A stretch of 64,000 nucleotides of DNA from positions 496,001 through 560,000 of the forward strand of contig NZ_JNLE01000005.1 of NCBI RefSeq assembly GCF_000702945.1, read 5' to 3'. The position numbers were made by a program, and so were the translations under genes. This stretch comes from Clostridium sp. KNHs205 (GTDB lineage: Bacteria > Bacillota > Clostridia > Lachnospirales > Lachnospiraceae). The notes under the pieces were generated by a model. That model ran no database searches, was not told the DNA's origin, and saw only the letters and a list, made by a program, of their open reading frames with translations. Positions 34,265-45,200 of the stretch are shown here, piece by piece; positions within the stretch are counted from its first letter, which is position 1, and each line of letters opens with the position of its first letter.

Positions 34265-34717
34265 TTATATATTCAACCCAATATTAAGTTCTATTTTCCC
34301 AAGATCAGTCTCAAAATCAATGGCAATAGTTTCAAACCCGTTAATCTCAGCATTTTCAAAAATAACTCTGGGAGGATTAATCTTTGCTGCTACCCCAAAG
34401 GAAGACAGTTTTGTTGCCGAAGCTCCAGCTATCATGCTGGATATTTCACCTATTGCACTTTTAGCCATATCATCCATAAAAGTAATACTCATACCCATCA
34501 TCATAATTGATGCTAATTTTTTTGCAGTATCCAGAGGCATTGAAAGAGCTATATCCCCCTGTACTGCCCCTTGAAAGCATATAATTGTAGATACGTCTAA
34601 ATTCACGTGCATCTTATTTTTCTTTTGAATATTACATCTTTTAATATTATTTACACCGAATTGTTCCAAAGTAACATTGAAAGTTTCTAAAATAGTATTT
34701 ATATACTTAACATCCAT
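34265..34717 (-). CDS. CheX/CheC-like chemotaxis phosphatase-family protein lacking the key Asn
   Basis: 150 residues from the ATG at 34717, with AAGGAG 13 nt upstream. The fold matches CheX: VNLDVSTIICFQGAVQGDIA, SMPLDTAKKLASIMMMGMS and SAIGEISSMIAGASATKLSS, then KINPPRVIF. CheX and CheC remove phosphate from CheY-P using an ExxN pair. Here the helix reads Glu91-I-S-Ser94, so the expected Asn is a Ser. It may be a weak or inactive phosphatase, or a CheX-derived binding protein. No chemotaxis genes are nearby; it is monocistronic with its own terminator. Confidence 0.82.
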   Translation of the reverse strand: MDVKYINTILETFNVTLEQFGVNNIKRCNIQKKNKMHVNLDVSTIICFQGAVQGDIALSMPLDTAKKLASIMMMGMSITFMDDMAKSAIGEISSMIAGASATKLSSFGVAAKINPPRVIFENAEINGFETIAIDFETDLGKIELNIGLNI

Positions 34718-34949
34718 AATAGCACAAAATCTCCTTTTAGCCTGCCGCATCCCTAAGTTTCACGGTTAGTTAATTTAAGTTATTAACTGTTCCTACTATG
34801 ATTAATACTCCTAATTTGGCTTATTTATTATATTTCGACATTTCATGAGATTAATATTACAAATCACAGACTATATACCTATGAAAATAGGATGATAGAA
34901 CTAGCTTAATTCATAATAAACCACTAAATATTATTTAATCAAAAATAAC

Positions 34950-34996
34950 AAAGCCCATGCCCCTCTCTGGCATTGACAGAAATGGGTATAAGCTTT
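34950..34996 (-). terminator. Terminator of the chitinase operon
   Basis: Minus strand: AAAGCTTATACCCAT pairs with ATGGGCTTT around an inner TGCC/GGCA stem, then GTTATTTTTGATT. It lies about 80 nt after the end of the chitinase gene. The rest of the gap 34718-35074 shows no gene. Confidence 0.65.
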
Positions 34997-35074
34997 GCTA
35001 TTATGATTTATCTAATATACTTTTAAATAATTAAACGAAAACCTTTTGTAATATACCTGAAATCACATTATCAG

Positions 35075-36730
35075 TTACGGAAGAGTCTTTAATTTAGCAC
35101 TGACTGAATTTGCAAATTCATAATTGTTACTGGCATCCCAATTAATTGACCAGGTCATTGCTCCGCGAAGTGTCGGATATGTCCTTGGTGGTTTGTAGGA
35201 ACCGCCGCCGGTACCGGTTGTCAGACAATCAAGGGCAGAATTCACAACACTGGGTGATACATAGCCGCTTCCGGCTCCTCTTGTGGAAGCAGGCAGTCCA
35301 AGTCCAACCTGGTCAGGACGAAGTCCATTCTCCAGCTGAATGGCTGCCAGAGCTGTCAGGAAGTCAACACTTCCCTGGTAATATACCTTTCCATCCTGCC
35401 CTAACATACTTCCTGAGTTATAATACTGTGTATTCACTACCGTCAGTATATCCTTGATATTTAAAGCCACCTGAAAATAACCGGAGTTTACAGACTGCAT
35501 ATCAAGAGTCTGAGGAGCCATTGTAATGATTAATCCTACTCCTGCCTTTGAGGAAAGCTGGCGAAGTGCAGAGGTCATGTAGGTTGCATCAATACCATTC
35601 TCTAAATCAATATCAACACCGTCAAAACCGTATTTTACCATAAGTGCATATACACTGTTGGCAAAATTAGTGGCTGCAGAGGCATTGTTTACACTTACCG
35701 TACCGGTTTCACCGCCTACGGAAATAATTACCTTCTGACCCTTTGTCTTGGCTGCTGCGATATCACTGATAAACTGCTGCTCTGTATAACCTCCCAGCTT
35801 GGAAGCAAGGCTGGAATCCAGTGCGAAGGTGACTTCACCGGCATTGCCTGTTGCTGATGCAAATGCCACTGCTATAATGTTATAGGTCTGAGGTACATCG
35901 CTGATTTTTAAACATTTTGCTCCATTATCAAAGTTCTGCCAGTATCCTGTCAGAATATGAGCAGGAAGCCCGGTTTGGTTCTTTGATATGGTATAAACTG
36001 CCGTAGCAACAGCTGAATCCTTCAAACCTGAGGCTGTTGCATAAGCCTTTACAGTAGTTGTTGCTGTAAGTGCTATGGCACCGGTATAAACCTTGGAGGA
36101 GGCTGTCGGGTTGGTGCCATCTGTTGTATAGCGAATGGTTGCATTGCTTGTGGAACAGGTTAATGTCACATTCAGATTCCCGTAATAAGTTCCTGCTGCC
36201 GGTGTGAATACCGGAGCTGAAACGGTATCCGGCTTATTAATGGTATATGTGGCAGAAGCTGTCTGCGAGTCATTCATACCGGAGGCAAAGGCTTTTGCTT
36301 TTACTGTGGCAGTAGCCGAAATGGTTATTGCACCTGTATAGGCAGTGGAAGATGCCGTAGGTTCATTACCATCTAAAGTATAACGGATGGTGCTTCCGGC
36401 CGTAGAGCAGGTAATCGTCACGCTCTGAGAGGCTGTATAAGTCCCGCCTGCCGGACTAAGTACCGGTGTTGCCACTGTCTGAGTCTCCCCGCCGTTGTAC
36501 AATCCCCAAAGTGCCGGTACAACCGGCGGCTCCCAGCCGGTCAGTGCTGTATGTGCCTGTATACACTTGTAGTTACTTCCGCTGTAAGAAACAATATCAT
36601 TGACTTTATATGCTGTTCCTGCCTGCCAGGCGGGATAAGCTGCTTTTACAACAGCATTGGATGAAAGGGAAAATACCATCACCAGCATGATTATAATAGC
36701 TGTTGCTTTTACCAATTTAATACTCTTCAT
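35075..36730 (-). CDS. Secreted GH18 chitinase with N-terminal CBM5 and two chitobiase C-type domains
   Basis: 551 residues. Signal peptide (about 1-30, ending VVKA), CBM5/12 at about 31-77 (YPAWQAGTAYKVNDIVSYSG, GWEPPVVPALW), two CHB_HEX_C-type beta-sandwich repeats at about 85-165 and 168-249 (TIRYTLDGNEPTASS and TIRYTTDGTNPTASS), then a GH18 domain at about 255-551. The catalytic motif is DGVDIDLE with Asp373, Asp375 and acid Glu377; KVIISVGGETG is the conserved second strand. It should hydrolyse chitin outside the cell, with retention through the substrate acetamido group. The compact GH18 domain resembles ChiD/bacillary exochitinases. It follows the other chitinase by 76 bp. Confidence 0.92.
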   Translation of the reverse strand: MKSIKLVKATAIIIMLVMVFSLSSNAVVKAAYPAWQAGTAYKVNDIVSYSGSNYKCIQAHTALTGWEPPVVPALWGLYNGGETQTVATPVLSPAGGTYTASQSVTITCSTAGSTIRYTLDGNEPTASSTAYTGAITISATATVKAKAFASGMNDSQTASATYTINKPDTVSAPVFTPAAGTYYGNLNVTLTCSTSNATIRYTTDGTNPTASSKVYTGAIALTATTTVKAYATASGLKDSAVATAVYTISKNQTGLPAHILTGYWQNFDNGAKCLKISDVPQTYNIIAVAFASATGNAGEVTFALDSSLASKLGGYTEQQFISDIAAAKTKGQKVIISVGGETGTVSVNNASAATNFANSVYALMVKYGFDGVDIDLENGIDATYMTSALRQLSSKAGVGLIITMAPQTLDMQSVNSGYFQVALNIKDILTVVNTQYYNSGSMLGQDGKVYYQGSVDFLTALAAIQLENGLRPDQVGLGLPASTRGAGSGYVSPSVVNSALDCLTTGTGGGSYKPPRTYPTLRGAMTWSINWDASNNYEFANSVSAKLKTLP

Positions 36731-36806
36731 ATAATCTCCTCCTATAAGTTAAGCCCAAAGCCTACTTTTCTGATTGTTAGGAATCTTCTTATTTCATACA
36801 GTATAA

Positions 36807-38765
36807 TTATTGAACCAGTCTCCATAATGCCGGGACAATATCGGGAGTCCATACGGATAAGGCTGTATGCGCCTGAATACACTGATATGTCTTTCCATTA
36901 TAGGTTACCAGATCCAGGACCTTATAAGCGGTGCCGGCTGCCCAGGCATTTGTCTGAACAGAGCTGATTGTATAAGTCTGGGTAACGGTTGCAGAATCAG
37001 ACATGCCGCTTACAAATGCCTTTGCCTTTATAGTAGTGGTAACACTTACTGTAAGAGCAGATGAATATAAAGCAGAGTTAGCGGCAGGTTCAGTTCCGTC
37101 GGTAGTATAACGGATTTGTGCTCCGGAAGTGGCACAGGAAATAGTAACTGCCTGAGCACTTGAATATGTCCCTCCAGCCGGGCTAAATACCGGGGAGGCC
37201 ACTGTCTGACCAGTGCTTATCGTATAAACAGCTGTTGCCGTTGCAGAATTATTCATACCGCTCTTAAAGGCTTTTGCCTTAATGGTTGTTGTGGCACTTA
37301 CCATAAGCGGTGAAGAATACAGAGAAGACGAAGCCACAGGTTCTGACCCGTCTGTGGTATAACGGATCTCTGCACCGGAGGTGGCAGCGGTTATCGTTAC
37401 AGTCTGCGCACTGGTATAAATACCGGCTGCCGGCTGAAAGACCGGGGTTGCAACAGTCTGTGTAGTATTTCCGATTAGTTTCTGATGGGCAAGGGTAGTT
37501 AATTCATAGTCACTGGTATCCCCAGAGATTTCCCACAGAATCAATCCGCCATATCCATTGCTGTTAATATAATCACATCTTGCACTTAAGGAAGTGGTGT
37601 CCTCATAACTAAGAACAATTCCCTGAGCAGCGTTATATAACCAGGGGGTTTTGGTATAGGTATCATCACGGTATTTCACATAACCACCCTGGTTCTCCAT
37701 GGTCTTTAAGGTGAAATACGGATACTGCCCTCCGGGTGATTGAGGGTTATCCCAAGTGCCTGTTGCTGCACCTGTGGCTGTTCCATACATACCGTTTACT
37801 CCTCCGGTAACACCCTTCCAGCCTCTGGAATAATACGGGGTTCCAACATACAATTTTTCAGCGGGTACCTTATAAACCTGCTGCAAGGTCTTCATAGCAG
37901 CGTCGGTATTATACTTATTCTTAATATCAACCGGTGCAGTCGCTGAGGGGTCATTGGGATTTGCATAGAGGGGCGACTGATGATTCGTTGTAGTCTCCCA
38001 GGCTCCGTGCATATCATAAGTCATAACATTTAACCAGTCGAGATATTGTGCATATACATCCGGTTCCTGCAGTGCAAGCTTGTCATAACCGGAGGGTACT
38101 GCAATTGTCAGGAGCTTACCGCTTAAACCATTGTTGTTATAAGCCTGGCGTATTTCACGAAGAAGGGAAGTAAAATTCTGTTTATCCTCCGGTCCTCCCG
38201 GGCAGCCTCTGTCATACTGGTCATTGGGGTCTGCCGTTCTGTTAACGCCGGGGTATTCCCAGTCCAGATCGATTCCGTCAATAAAAGGATACTTTTTCAG
38301 AAAATCTACTATACTTTGAATGAATACTGCTCTGCCAGAGGATGTCAAGGCCATTGCATGGAAGTTCTGCCCTCTTGTCCAGCCGCCGACAGAGATAATT
38401 ACTTTTACATTGGGATAAAGGTTCTTGTAATACTTATACTCTCCGAAATGTCCTCTCAGCTGGTTGGCATCCCACCCTTCCGAATGCTCCATCATCTTAT
38501 CAAAATCAGCAAAAGTATCCGTAGATGCCAGCTTAAAGGAGGAATCCACTTCAAAAAAGGCGTGGTTAATAACCGTTACCTTATCCCAGGGAATCATGCC
38601 GACTGTCATAGAGCGGTGGGCACTGTTATAAATTCCCCAGTTAGGGAAATAAGCAACAATGTTTTTCCCCCCAGCAGCCTTTACAGTGCCGGTTCCTGCC
38701 GGTATCATTGTTACCAATAATGCCAGTGACAATAATACCCCAATTATCTTTTTTAACTGTTTCAT
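36807..38765 (-). CDS. Secreted GH18 chitinase with C-terminal chitobiase C-type domains and CBM5
   Basis: 652 residues. Signal peptide (about 1-31), GH18 domain at about 33-430 with NIVAYFPNWGIY, KVIISVGGWTRG and the catalytic DGIDLDWEYPG (Asp163, Asp166, Asp168, Glu170), plus an insertion region (LNVMTYDMHGAWETTTNHQS and YVGTPYYSRGW) typical of subfamily A processive chitinases. Two CHB_HEX_C-type repeats (IRYTTDGSEPVASSSL and IRYTTDGTEPAANSAL) and a C-terminal CBM5/12 (AWAAGTAYKVLDLVTYNGKT) follow. It has the same modules as the downstream chitinase in the opposite order. Together they probably act as endo/exo partners on chitin. RBS GAAAGGGG. Confidence 0.93.
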   Translation of the reverse strand: MKQLKKIIGVLLSLALLVTMIPAGTGTVKAAGGKNIVAYFPNWGIYNSAHRSMTVGMIPWDKVTVINHAFFEVDSSFKLASTDTFADFDKMMEHSEGWDANQLRGHFGEYKYYKNLYPNVKVIISVGGWTRGQNFHAMALTSSGRAVFIQSIVDFLKKYPFIDGIDLDWEYPGVNRTADPNDQYDRGCPGGPEDKQNFTSLLREIRQAYNNNGLSGKLLTIAVPSGYDKLALQEPDVYAQYLDWLNVMTYDMHGAWETTTNHQSPLYANPNDPSATAPVDIKNKYNTDAAMKTLQQVYKVPAEKLYVGTPYYSRGWKGVTGGVNGMYGTATGAATGTWDNPQSPGGQYPYFTLKTMENQGGYVKYRDDTYTKTPWLYNAAQGIVLSYEDTTSLSARCDYINSNGYGGLILWEISGDTSDYELTTLAHQKLIGNTTQTVATPVFQPAAGIYTSAQTVTITAATSGAEIRYTTDGSEPVASSSLYSSPLMVSATTTIKAKAFKSGMNNSATATAVYTISTGQTVASPVFSPAGGTYSSAQAVTISCATSGAQIRYTTDGTEPAANSALYSSALTVSVTTTIKAKAFVSGMSDSATVTQTYTISSVQTNAWAAGTAYKVLDLVTYNGKTYQCIQAHTALSVWTPDIVPALWRLVQ

Positions 38766-39307
38766 AAATTAACCCCTTTCTCTTTTTTATATACTCATCT
38801 TGGCAATTCATAACACCCCGATATGACCTGCTTCTCAAACTCCAGGCCAGATCCCCCCTTCCTATCGAGTATTGGTTATTATGAACTGTCAGGTAAGCCG
38901 AAAGAAAAATATTATTCCATGAAAAAGAAACCTATCTGATATACCTTGTAAATTATTTAAACAGGCAGTATCACAGGATATTTTATTATTGCAAATTCGT
39001 CTTTGAATAGGATTGAAATACAAATAGAATCTCTACGAGCAGGAAATAAGAAGACCTGCAGCTAAGCTTCCATATTAATTAACCGTATATCCGTTTTATG
39101 AGAGTCCTTCTACATGCAAAATCTCTCTTGAGGATCTGTCTTATCAACAAGGTTAAGAAGTATAATAACTGCTGCCGGCCCAGGAAAGTATCGAAAAATA
39201 TATTTTTTAGATTAATTTTATTATAATATGTTTACAATCAAATGTAATTGTATTATTTTGCTTTTTTTATTCATTTTTTGGCATTTTTTAATGTAATATA
39301 TCATTAT
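38766..39307. other. Gene-free region upstream of the chitinase operon
   Basis: No gene, RNA or riboswitch pattern was recognised. On the minus strand it forms the upstream region of the first chitinase; an unusually long leader is possible. The part nearest the gene includes a G-rich stretch (minus strand GGAAGGGGGGATCTGG). The distal part is AT-rich and merges into a 14-bp repeat array. Confidence 0.4.
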
Positions 39308-39556
39308 TAGGTATTATTACTTAGATACATTATTAGAGTATCATTTCTTAGATTTCATTTCTTAGATATCATTACTTAGATTTCATTTCTTAGATATCAT
39401 TTCTTAGATTTCATTTCTTAGATATCATTACTTAGATTTCATTTCTTAGATATCATTTCTTAGATTTCATTTCTTAGATTTCATTTCTTAGATTTCATTT
39501 CTTAGATTTCATTTCTTAGATTTCATTTCTTAGCTATCATTACTTAGCTATTATTA
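39308..39556. repeat. 14-bp tandem repeat, about 17-18 copies
   Basis: Two alternating variants, TTAGATTTCATTTC and TTAGATATCATTAC (or TTAGATATCATTTC), repeat with strict 14-bp period; the last units read TTAGCTATCATTAC. The central copies are exact. No coding frame is supported. It sits between the terminator of the glucan synthase genes and the chitinase upstream region. Confidence 0.93.
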
Positions 39557-39642
39557 CTATTACGATTGCTCTAAACAAAATCTTTTTTACTGCCCCTTGC
39601 GCCTGGCTAGGATTCCCTGCCCAACCATGGATTTCAGTAAGA

Positions 39643-39681
39643 CTTCCATACATCCTGCTTTCACAGCTGGATGTATGGAAG
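39643..39681 (-). terminator. Strong hairpin after the GH94 gene
   Basis: CTTCCATACATCC and GGATGTATGGAAG form a perfect 13-bp stem with a 13-nt loop, 27 nt past the GH94 stop. No U tract follows, so it may stabilise the 3' end or terminate imperfectly. Confidence 0.6.
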
Positions 39682-39707
39682 GATATCAGATATAACAAAA
39701 CAGGGAA

Positions 39708-42140
39708 TTATACAATAATCAGATGCTTTTCTCCATCATCCTTTAAAAAAACTCTGTTACCCTGAATTAAGCTGCCATCTGCTGTGATTGTTTCCGTTGT
39801 CAGTATTCCCTTGCTTCTGCTCTCAACCCTGATTTCATAAAGGGAATTTCCATACTTATATTCAACGGTGTATTCACCGAAACTTGACGGCGTGGCCGGA
39901 TCGATAATCAACTCCTCTCCCTCTTTCCGAATGCCCAGAAACCAGCATAACAACCCCTGGTACATCCAGCCTGCAGACCCGGTATACCAGCTCCAGCCTC
40001 CTCTGCCGGTATAAGGCGGACTAAGGGAGATATCGGCTGTCATTACATAAGGTTCTTTCTCATACCTGAGTGCATCTTTTCTGTTCTGGGTAATGTTAAT
40101 GGGATTAAGTATGGAGAACAGGCTTTGAGCCATGTTACAGTCATGCAGCATGGAGGTGGCAATTGCCAGCCAAACTGCCGCATGGGTATACTGCCCTCCG
40201 TTTTCCCGTATGCCGGGGATATAATTTTTGATATAACCCGGATTTTTACTGGTCTTATTAAAGGGTGGTGCTAAAAGTAAGGAAAGAGCTTCCTCCTCCA
40301 TTACTAAATACCGCCATGCCGACTGCATTGCAGTTTTTGCACGTTCTGTTTTTGCCCCCTTTGATATTACGCTCCAAGACTGACTGATGGAATCCAGTCT
40401 GCATTCATCGTTTTCCTTTGAGCCAAGTTTCGAGCCGTCATCATAAAAAGCCCGAAGATACCACTCTCCATCCCAGGCATGTTCTTCGATGTTTTGAAGC
40501 AGTAGCTCCCGTTTCTGTTCCAGTTCCAGACCATAGGCTGTGTCATTTTCCTGATTGCATAAAGGTATAAAATCACCCAATACAGTATATAAGAACCAGG
40601 CCAGCCAGACACTTTCTCCCTTCCCCAGCATTCCTACCTCATTCATACCGTCATTCCAGTCTCCGCCTCCCATAAGAGGAAGCCCATGTTCTCCGAAACA
40701 GGTCCGCTCTATGGTTTTTTTACAATGTTCGTATACACTTTCGGAAAGCTCAGAGATTTCCGGCGTAAACATTACATCATGCTGGTCTTCTCTTAGTACC
40801 GGTCCTTTTATATATTGTACCTTCTCCTTTAAAATCCCAGTATCTCCGGTACTTCGAATATAAGCGGCTGTGCAATAAGGCAGCCACAGCAAATCGTCGG
40901 ATATTCTTGTTCTTACCCCTATTCCCATAGGGGGATGCCACCAATGCTGAACATCCCCTTCCTCAAACTGTCTGCTGCAGGCAATTAGTATTTGCTTTCG
41001 TAAAATACTCGAATCCGTGAAGAGAAGTGAAAGGGTATCCTGAAGCTGATCCCGGTAGCCATAAGCTCCTCCGCATTGATAAAAACCGGCTCTTGCATTA
41101 ATACGGCAGGATACCGACTGATAGAGCAGCCATCCGTTCACCAGGATATCTGTTGCCCTGTCCTTTGTCTTTACCTGAACTGCCCCAAGTAACCTGTCCC
41201 AGTAAGCCTTCACCTTATCAAGCTCATTTCCGGCAGCTGTTATATCTTTGTATTTATATCTTATTTGTTTTATTTCGTTCAGGTCACTGCTCTGACCGAT
41301 TCCAAACACTACCGTTTTGCTTTCCCCGGGTTGTATTGCAACAGATACCTGGATTGCTCCGCAGGAATCATAGCATACACCAGTATTACAGGACAGTTTG
41401 ACTTCCGCTCCCTTGGGTTCTCTAATATTGCCCTTCTGCCCCAGAAACTCCTGCCTGTCGCCGGTATAGCCGACAATCATCTCACTGGAAAACAAATAGG
41501 AAAAGCTGTTCCCAAAATTCAGGGTATAGATGTTCTTTGCGTATAAATACTCATGCTCATTGTCATAAGTGGTCAGAATATAAGGATTGGTATTCTCCCT
41601 CTGTGTACCTAAGACCCATTCCACATAATAGGTAAGGCTTAAATACTTTACTTTGTCTGAATTATTTTTCAGCTTGAGATTCCATAACTTAAGTGATTCG
41701 TCCAAAGGAGTAAAAACTGTCAGTTCCTGGTCTATAAGCCCTTCTTCATGTAGGAATCTGCTGTATCCAAAACCATGCCTTACCCGGTAAGTTCCCCTGT
41801 CAGCTCTCCCCAGGGACATTGGTGTCATCACCTCACCGGTTACTTCATCCAGAATATAGATTGCCTCAGAGGCTCTGTCACTTACAGGGTCATTGGACCA
41901 GGGTGTAAGTTTATTCTCCCTGCTGTTGATACTCCAGGTAAAGCCTGCACCGGATTCTGATATCTGGAAACCAAAGTTCTTATTAGAGATAACATTAATC
42001 CAGGGTGCCGGGGGCCTGTTATTACCCTCCAGCAGAATTTCATACTCCCTGCCCTCACAGGCAAATGCTCCGAAGCCGTTAAAAAACTCATAGTTCTCTT
42101 TTTCTTTCTCCTCTATCGTTGGTGCATATGCTGTATCCAA
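39708..42140 (-). CDS. GH94 domain protein, detached C-terminal part of a cyclic beta-1,2-glucan synthase
   Basis: 810 residues from a TTG at 42140, 8 nt behind AAGGAGG. The whole protein matches the C-terminal GH94 phosphorylase-like region of NdvB-type cyclic beta-1,2-glucan synthases: FFNGFGAFACEGREYEILLE, PPAPWINVISNKNFGFQISE, GYRDQLQDTL, DVQHWWHPP, GGGDWNDGMNEVG with general acid Asp497, and GGQYTHAAVWLAIA. In NdvB this domain trims the glucan by phosphorolysis to set its length. The neighbouring 2038-residue protein supplies the rest, and it ends exactly where this one begins. A free-standing beta-glucan phosphorylase role is the alternative. Confidence 0.87.
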   Translation of the reverse strand: MDTAYAPTIEEKEKENYEFFNGFGAFACEGREYEILLEGNNRPPAPWINVISNKNFGFQISESGAGFTWSINSRENKLTPWSNDPVSDRASEAIYILDEVTGEVMTPMSLGRADRGTYRVRHGFGYSRFLHEEGLIDQELTVFTPLDESLKLWNLKLKNNSDKVKYLSLTYYVEWVLGTQRENTNPYILTTYDNEHEYLYAKNIYTLNFGNSFSYLFSSEMIVGYTGDRQEFLGQKGNIREPKGAEVKLSCNTGVCYDSCGAIQVSVAIQPGESKTVVFGIGQSSDLNEIKQIRYKYKDITAAGNELDKVKAYWDRLLGAVQVKTKDRATDILVNGWLLYQSVSCRINARAGFYQCGGAYGYRDQLQDTLSLLFTDSSILRKQILIACSRQFEEGDVQHWWHPPMGIGVRTRISDDLLWLPYCTAAYIRSTGDTGILKEKVQYIKGPVLREDQHDVMFTPEISELSESVYEHCKKTIERTCFGEHGLPLMGGGDWNDGMNEVGMLGKGESVWLAWFLYTVLGDFIPLCNQENDTAYGLELEQKRELLLQNIEEHAWDGEWYLRAFYDDGSKLGSKENDECRLDSISQSWSVISKGAKTERAKTAMQSAWRYLVMEEEALSLLLAPPFNKTSKNPGYIKNYIPGIRENGGQYTHAAVWLAIATSMLHDCNMAQSLFSILNPINITQNRKDALRYEKEPYVMTADISLSPPYTGRGGWSWYTGSAGWMYQGLLCWFLGIRKEGEELIIDPATPSSFGEYTVEYKYGNSLYEIRVESRSKGILTTETITADGSLIQGNRVFLKDDGEKHLIIV

Positions 42141-42214
42141 AGCCTCTTCCTCCTTAAACCAAAAGCTCCCTTGTATACCACGAGCCGATTTGTCCTAGCT
42201 GCCCATATAGAAAT

Positions 42215-45200
42215 TTATTCTTCCAGTAACTCAAACATATTTTCTTTCAGATGGGTAAAGTAAATACCCGTTTTTTCTGAAAATACAACACTTGCAACCG
42301 TATACAGCAGATCAATCTCTGCCGGTATCATTTCATAGGTATGCAGCATAAAAAAACTCGGCTTCTCGCTTCCTGAATCATAGATCCGAAGAGAGCTTGT
42401 TATATCATTTATTAAGATATCCACTTCCTGAAAATAACCATGCTTGGAATCCAGCAGTATAACCAGATCTACCATAATACGGTTAATTCTCAGATATTCG
42501 TAAGCCTTTAAGACGTCCTTTACAATTTTTTCTTCTGCATTGGAACGAACCAATAACAGCAGAATGGGATTATCACCGGATATGCCGAATTTCCATAAGA
42601 AGCTCTGATTCTTAAAGTTTCGCCTTATATTTTCAACCGGACCTCTGTAAGCTTTGGCAGTATAGAAAATAGGGCTGATCAGATCCTGAAATGCGTTCAG
42701 CTGAAGGTTCGTAATTTCCAGATACTTTAATTCCAGCTCCTTCTGAAGACGGAATTTCTCCAGAATATCATCCACCCGGTAGCTTAGATTAAATTCCCCG
42801 GCGATTTTTACTGCCTCCTCTTTGCTGCCACATACTCCGGTTATAAATGATATACAGGCGGTTTCACCCGGCCCTATGCATAGCTGTGCCCGCAGGCTCA
42901 TAATCGGATCATTGCAAAAGCCGGAATTATTGAAAAAAGCAATACTGCTAACAACGGAATCCGGATTCTCCAGGGTATTGTTTCTTCCGATAAAACGCTT
43001 TCTGTCATTTTCGTACTCTACCTTTTTACAAAGCTTCGCTCCTGTTCTGACCATATGCATAAGATAAGGATTATCGTCCTCTTTCTTTCGCCTTCTTTTA
43101 GAGAGGAAGATTTCCTGTTCTTCCAGATACTCACTTTCCAAAAAGAGCTTATTAAAAGCAGGATGGCTTAATTCTGCCGGATGGGTATCATCCACCACCT
43201 CCAGGTAACTGGTCACCTCCAAACGTTTTTCCTCATTACTGTGATTGGTAAAGGTAACCTTTCGGATTTCAAAATCCCGGTCCGCATCCAGGCTCACAAT
43301 CATATGGGTTGTGATATCCCCATCCCTGCGTTTGTATTCTGCCTGGTTCGGCGAGAATATCACCTGATAATCCTCCGGCTCTGTTCTGGTGGGATGATAA
43401 GTGGTGCTCCAAACCCTTCCCTTATTCATATCCTTGATATAAATATAATTACCTGTATTTGCATAAATATCAGATCGGAAGCGATATAGCATCCTGTCTT
43501 CATATTTACTAAAACCATCTCCATCAGAGGTAATCATCAGTGAATACTTGCCGTTTGACAGATAATTTACAAGGGGTGGATTCATGGCTACACTGTTCAC
43601 ATATCGGTTACTGTAAGTAACTTCTTTAAACAGTGGTTTACCAATTTTTATGGTGTATCCATGCTTGGCAATGGAAATCAGATGGGACTGGCGTTTTTCC
43701 TCCAGCAGGACTTCTGTTGCTTTTATCATCATCTCTGCGTGAAATCTCTCCCGTAGAATTCCCTCATTGAGATAGTTATTAATGGCAGCCAGATTCATCC
43801 CCTGATGATGTGCCATATAGGATTTCACAATACAATAAGGTGTCATATCCACGGAATTCGGTACGTTAAAATCCACCGCCTCATAAAAACCGTAATCGCT
43901 GAAAGCTCCTAATTCCTTCAACCGCCTGAGATTCGTCATACATTCTTCTTCAGCGATATCCAGCGCCAGCATGGTTGCATAAGGAGCAACCACCAGGGAA
44001 TTCCTGCGGACCGGCTGAAGTCTTATCTTCGGAACACCGAAGGCCTGGTACTGGTAATTGGAATTTAAATCAAAACGGTAATACTGGGATTCAGATATTC
44101 CCCAGGGTATCCTGGTTTCCTCCGCATACTTTCTATGCTGAAGCACTGCTGCCCTTGAGGTCTGTGCATAAACAGAGCCTTCATACTCCTTAAATACGAT
44201 ATTCGGCATCAGATATTCAAACATGGTACCGCTCCAGGATACAAAGCACGGAATTCCCCCTACGAGCGTCAGCGGCCTTCCAAGTTTATACCAATGCTTT
44301 AGTGGAACTTCCCCTTTCGCTATCGCAAGAAGACTTGTAAGTGCACATTCTGATGCCATAAGGTCATAACAGCCTTCATCCAGCATATGAGAGGATACGT
44401 GGTATCCGATATGAAAGAGAGCTCTCTTATCATTAAATAAACAGTGGAAATCAACATTTGTCAAAAGGTATTCTATTTTATTACTGAGTACATTAATACG
44501 GTTAAGCATGTTATTGGCAAATTTATTGTCCTTCGCTGCAATGCAGCGAAGGGTAGAACAGGAAGAAAAGCTCTCTTCCTTCAGCTTTAACCCGGAGGCT
44601 TCATTGACTATGCTGTCAATGGTACTCATTAACTGCCTGGTATAGCGGTAATCTCCAGGTGGAACAAGCTCCTTATCGTTTAAATCTTCCCAGATATCCG
44701 CAATATCCTCCACCAGCTCACTTATACTTGTATATCTGTCCTTAAGCTCGTAACCGGCAGTAGCACCTGTTCTTTGCTGGATTTCCTCGTTGCTTCTTCT
44801 TAGCGCAACTTTTAGTTCAGATAATAAACAGTCCGGATAAACCGGCTTATCGGCCTGTTCCAGCAAACCATTCTTCAAGGCAACCAGGTGTCCGAAAAAG
44901 TTACCGCTGTCTACCGTTGATATATAGGCAGGATTAAGTACCTCCAAGGTTTCGACGTGATACCAATTATAGAGATGCCCTTTCCATTTCTCCAATTTAT
45001 AGACCGTTTCCATCAGATGTTCTGCGGCCTCCAGGGTAGAGCTCAGAGTTTCAAACCCCAAATCCCTGGCTGAGAGAATAGCCAGAAATTGAAGACCGAT
45101 GTTGGTAGGCGAGGTTTTGTCACTGATTTTTGGAACCATCCCAATCTGACAATTATCCGGGCAGAGCCAGTTATTTTTCCCCGTAGAAAGGTCCTTAAAG

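Noticed and set aside
38766..39307. c-di-GMP or other riboswitch in the chitinase leader
   Set aside because: No match to the conserved core of known riboswitch classes could be read by eye on the minus strand.
39308..39556. Possible CRISPR or iteron origin
   Set aside because: 14-bp units follow directly with no spacers, and no replication protein gene or plasmid feature is nearby.
42140..42215. Frameshift or assembly error between the two glucan synthase genes
   Set aside because: The 74-bp gap contains a proper stop, a strong RBS and a well-spaced TTG, and the break falls at a domain boundary.
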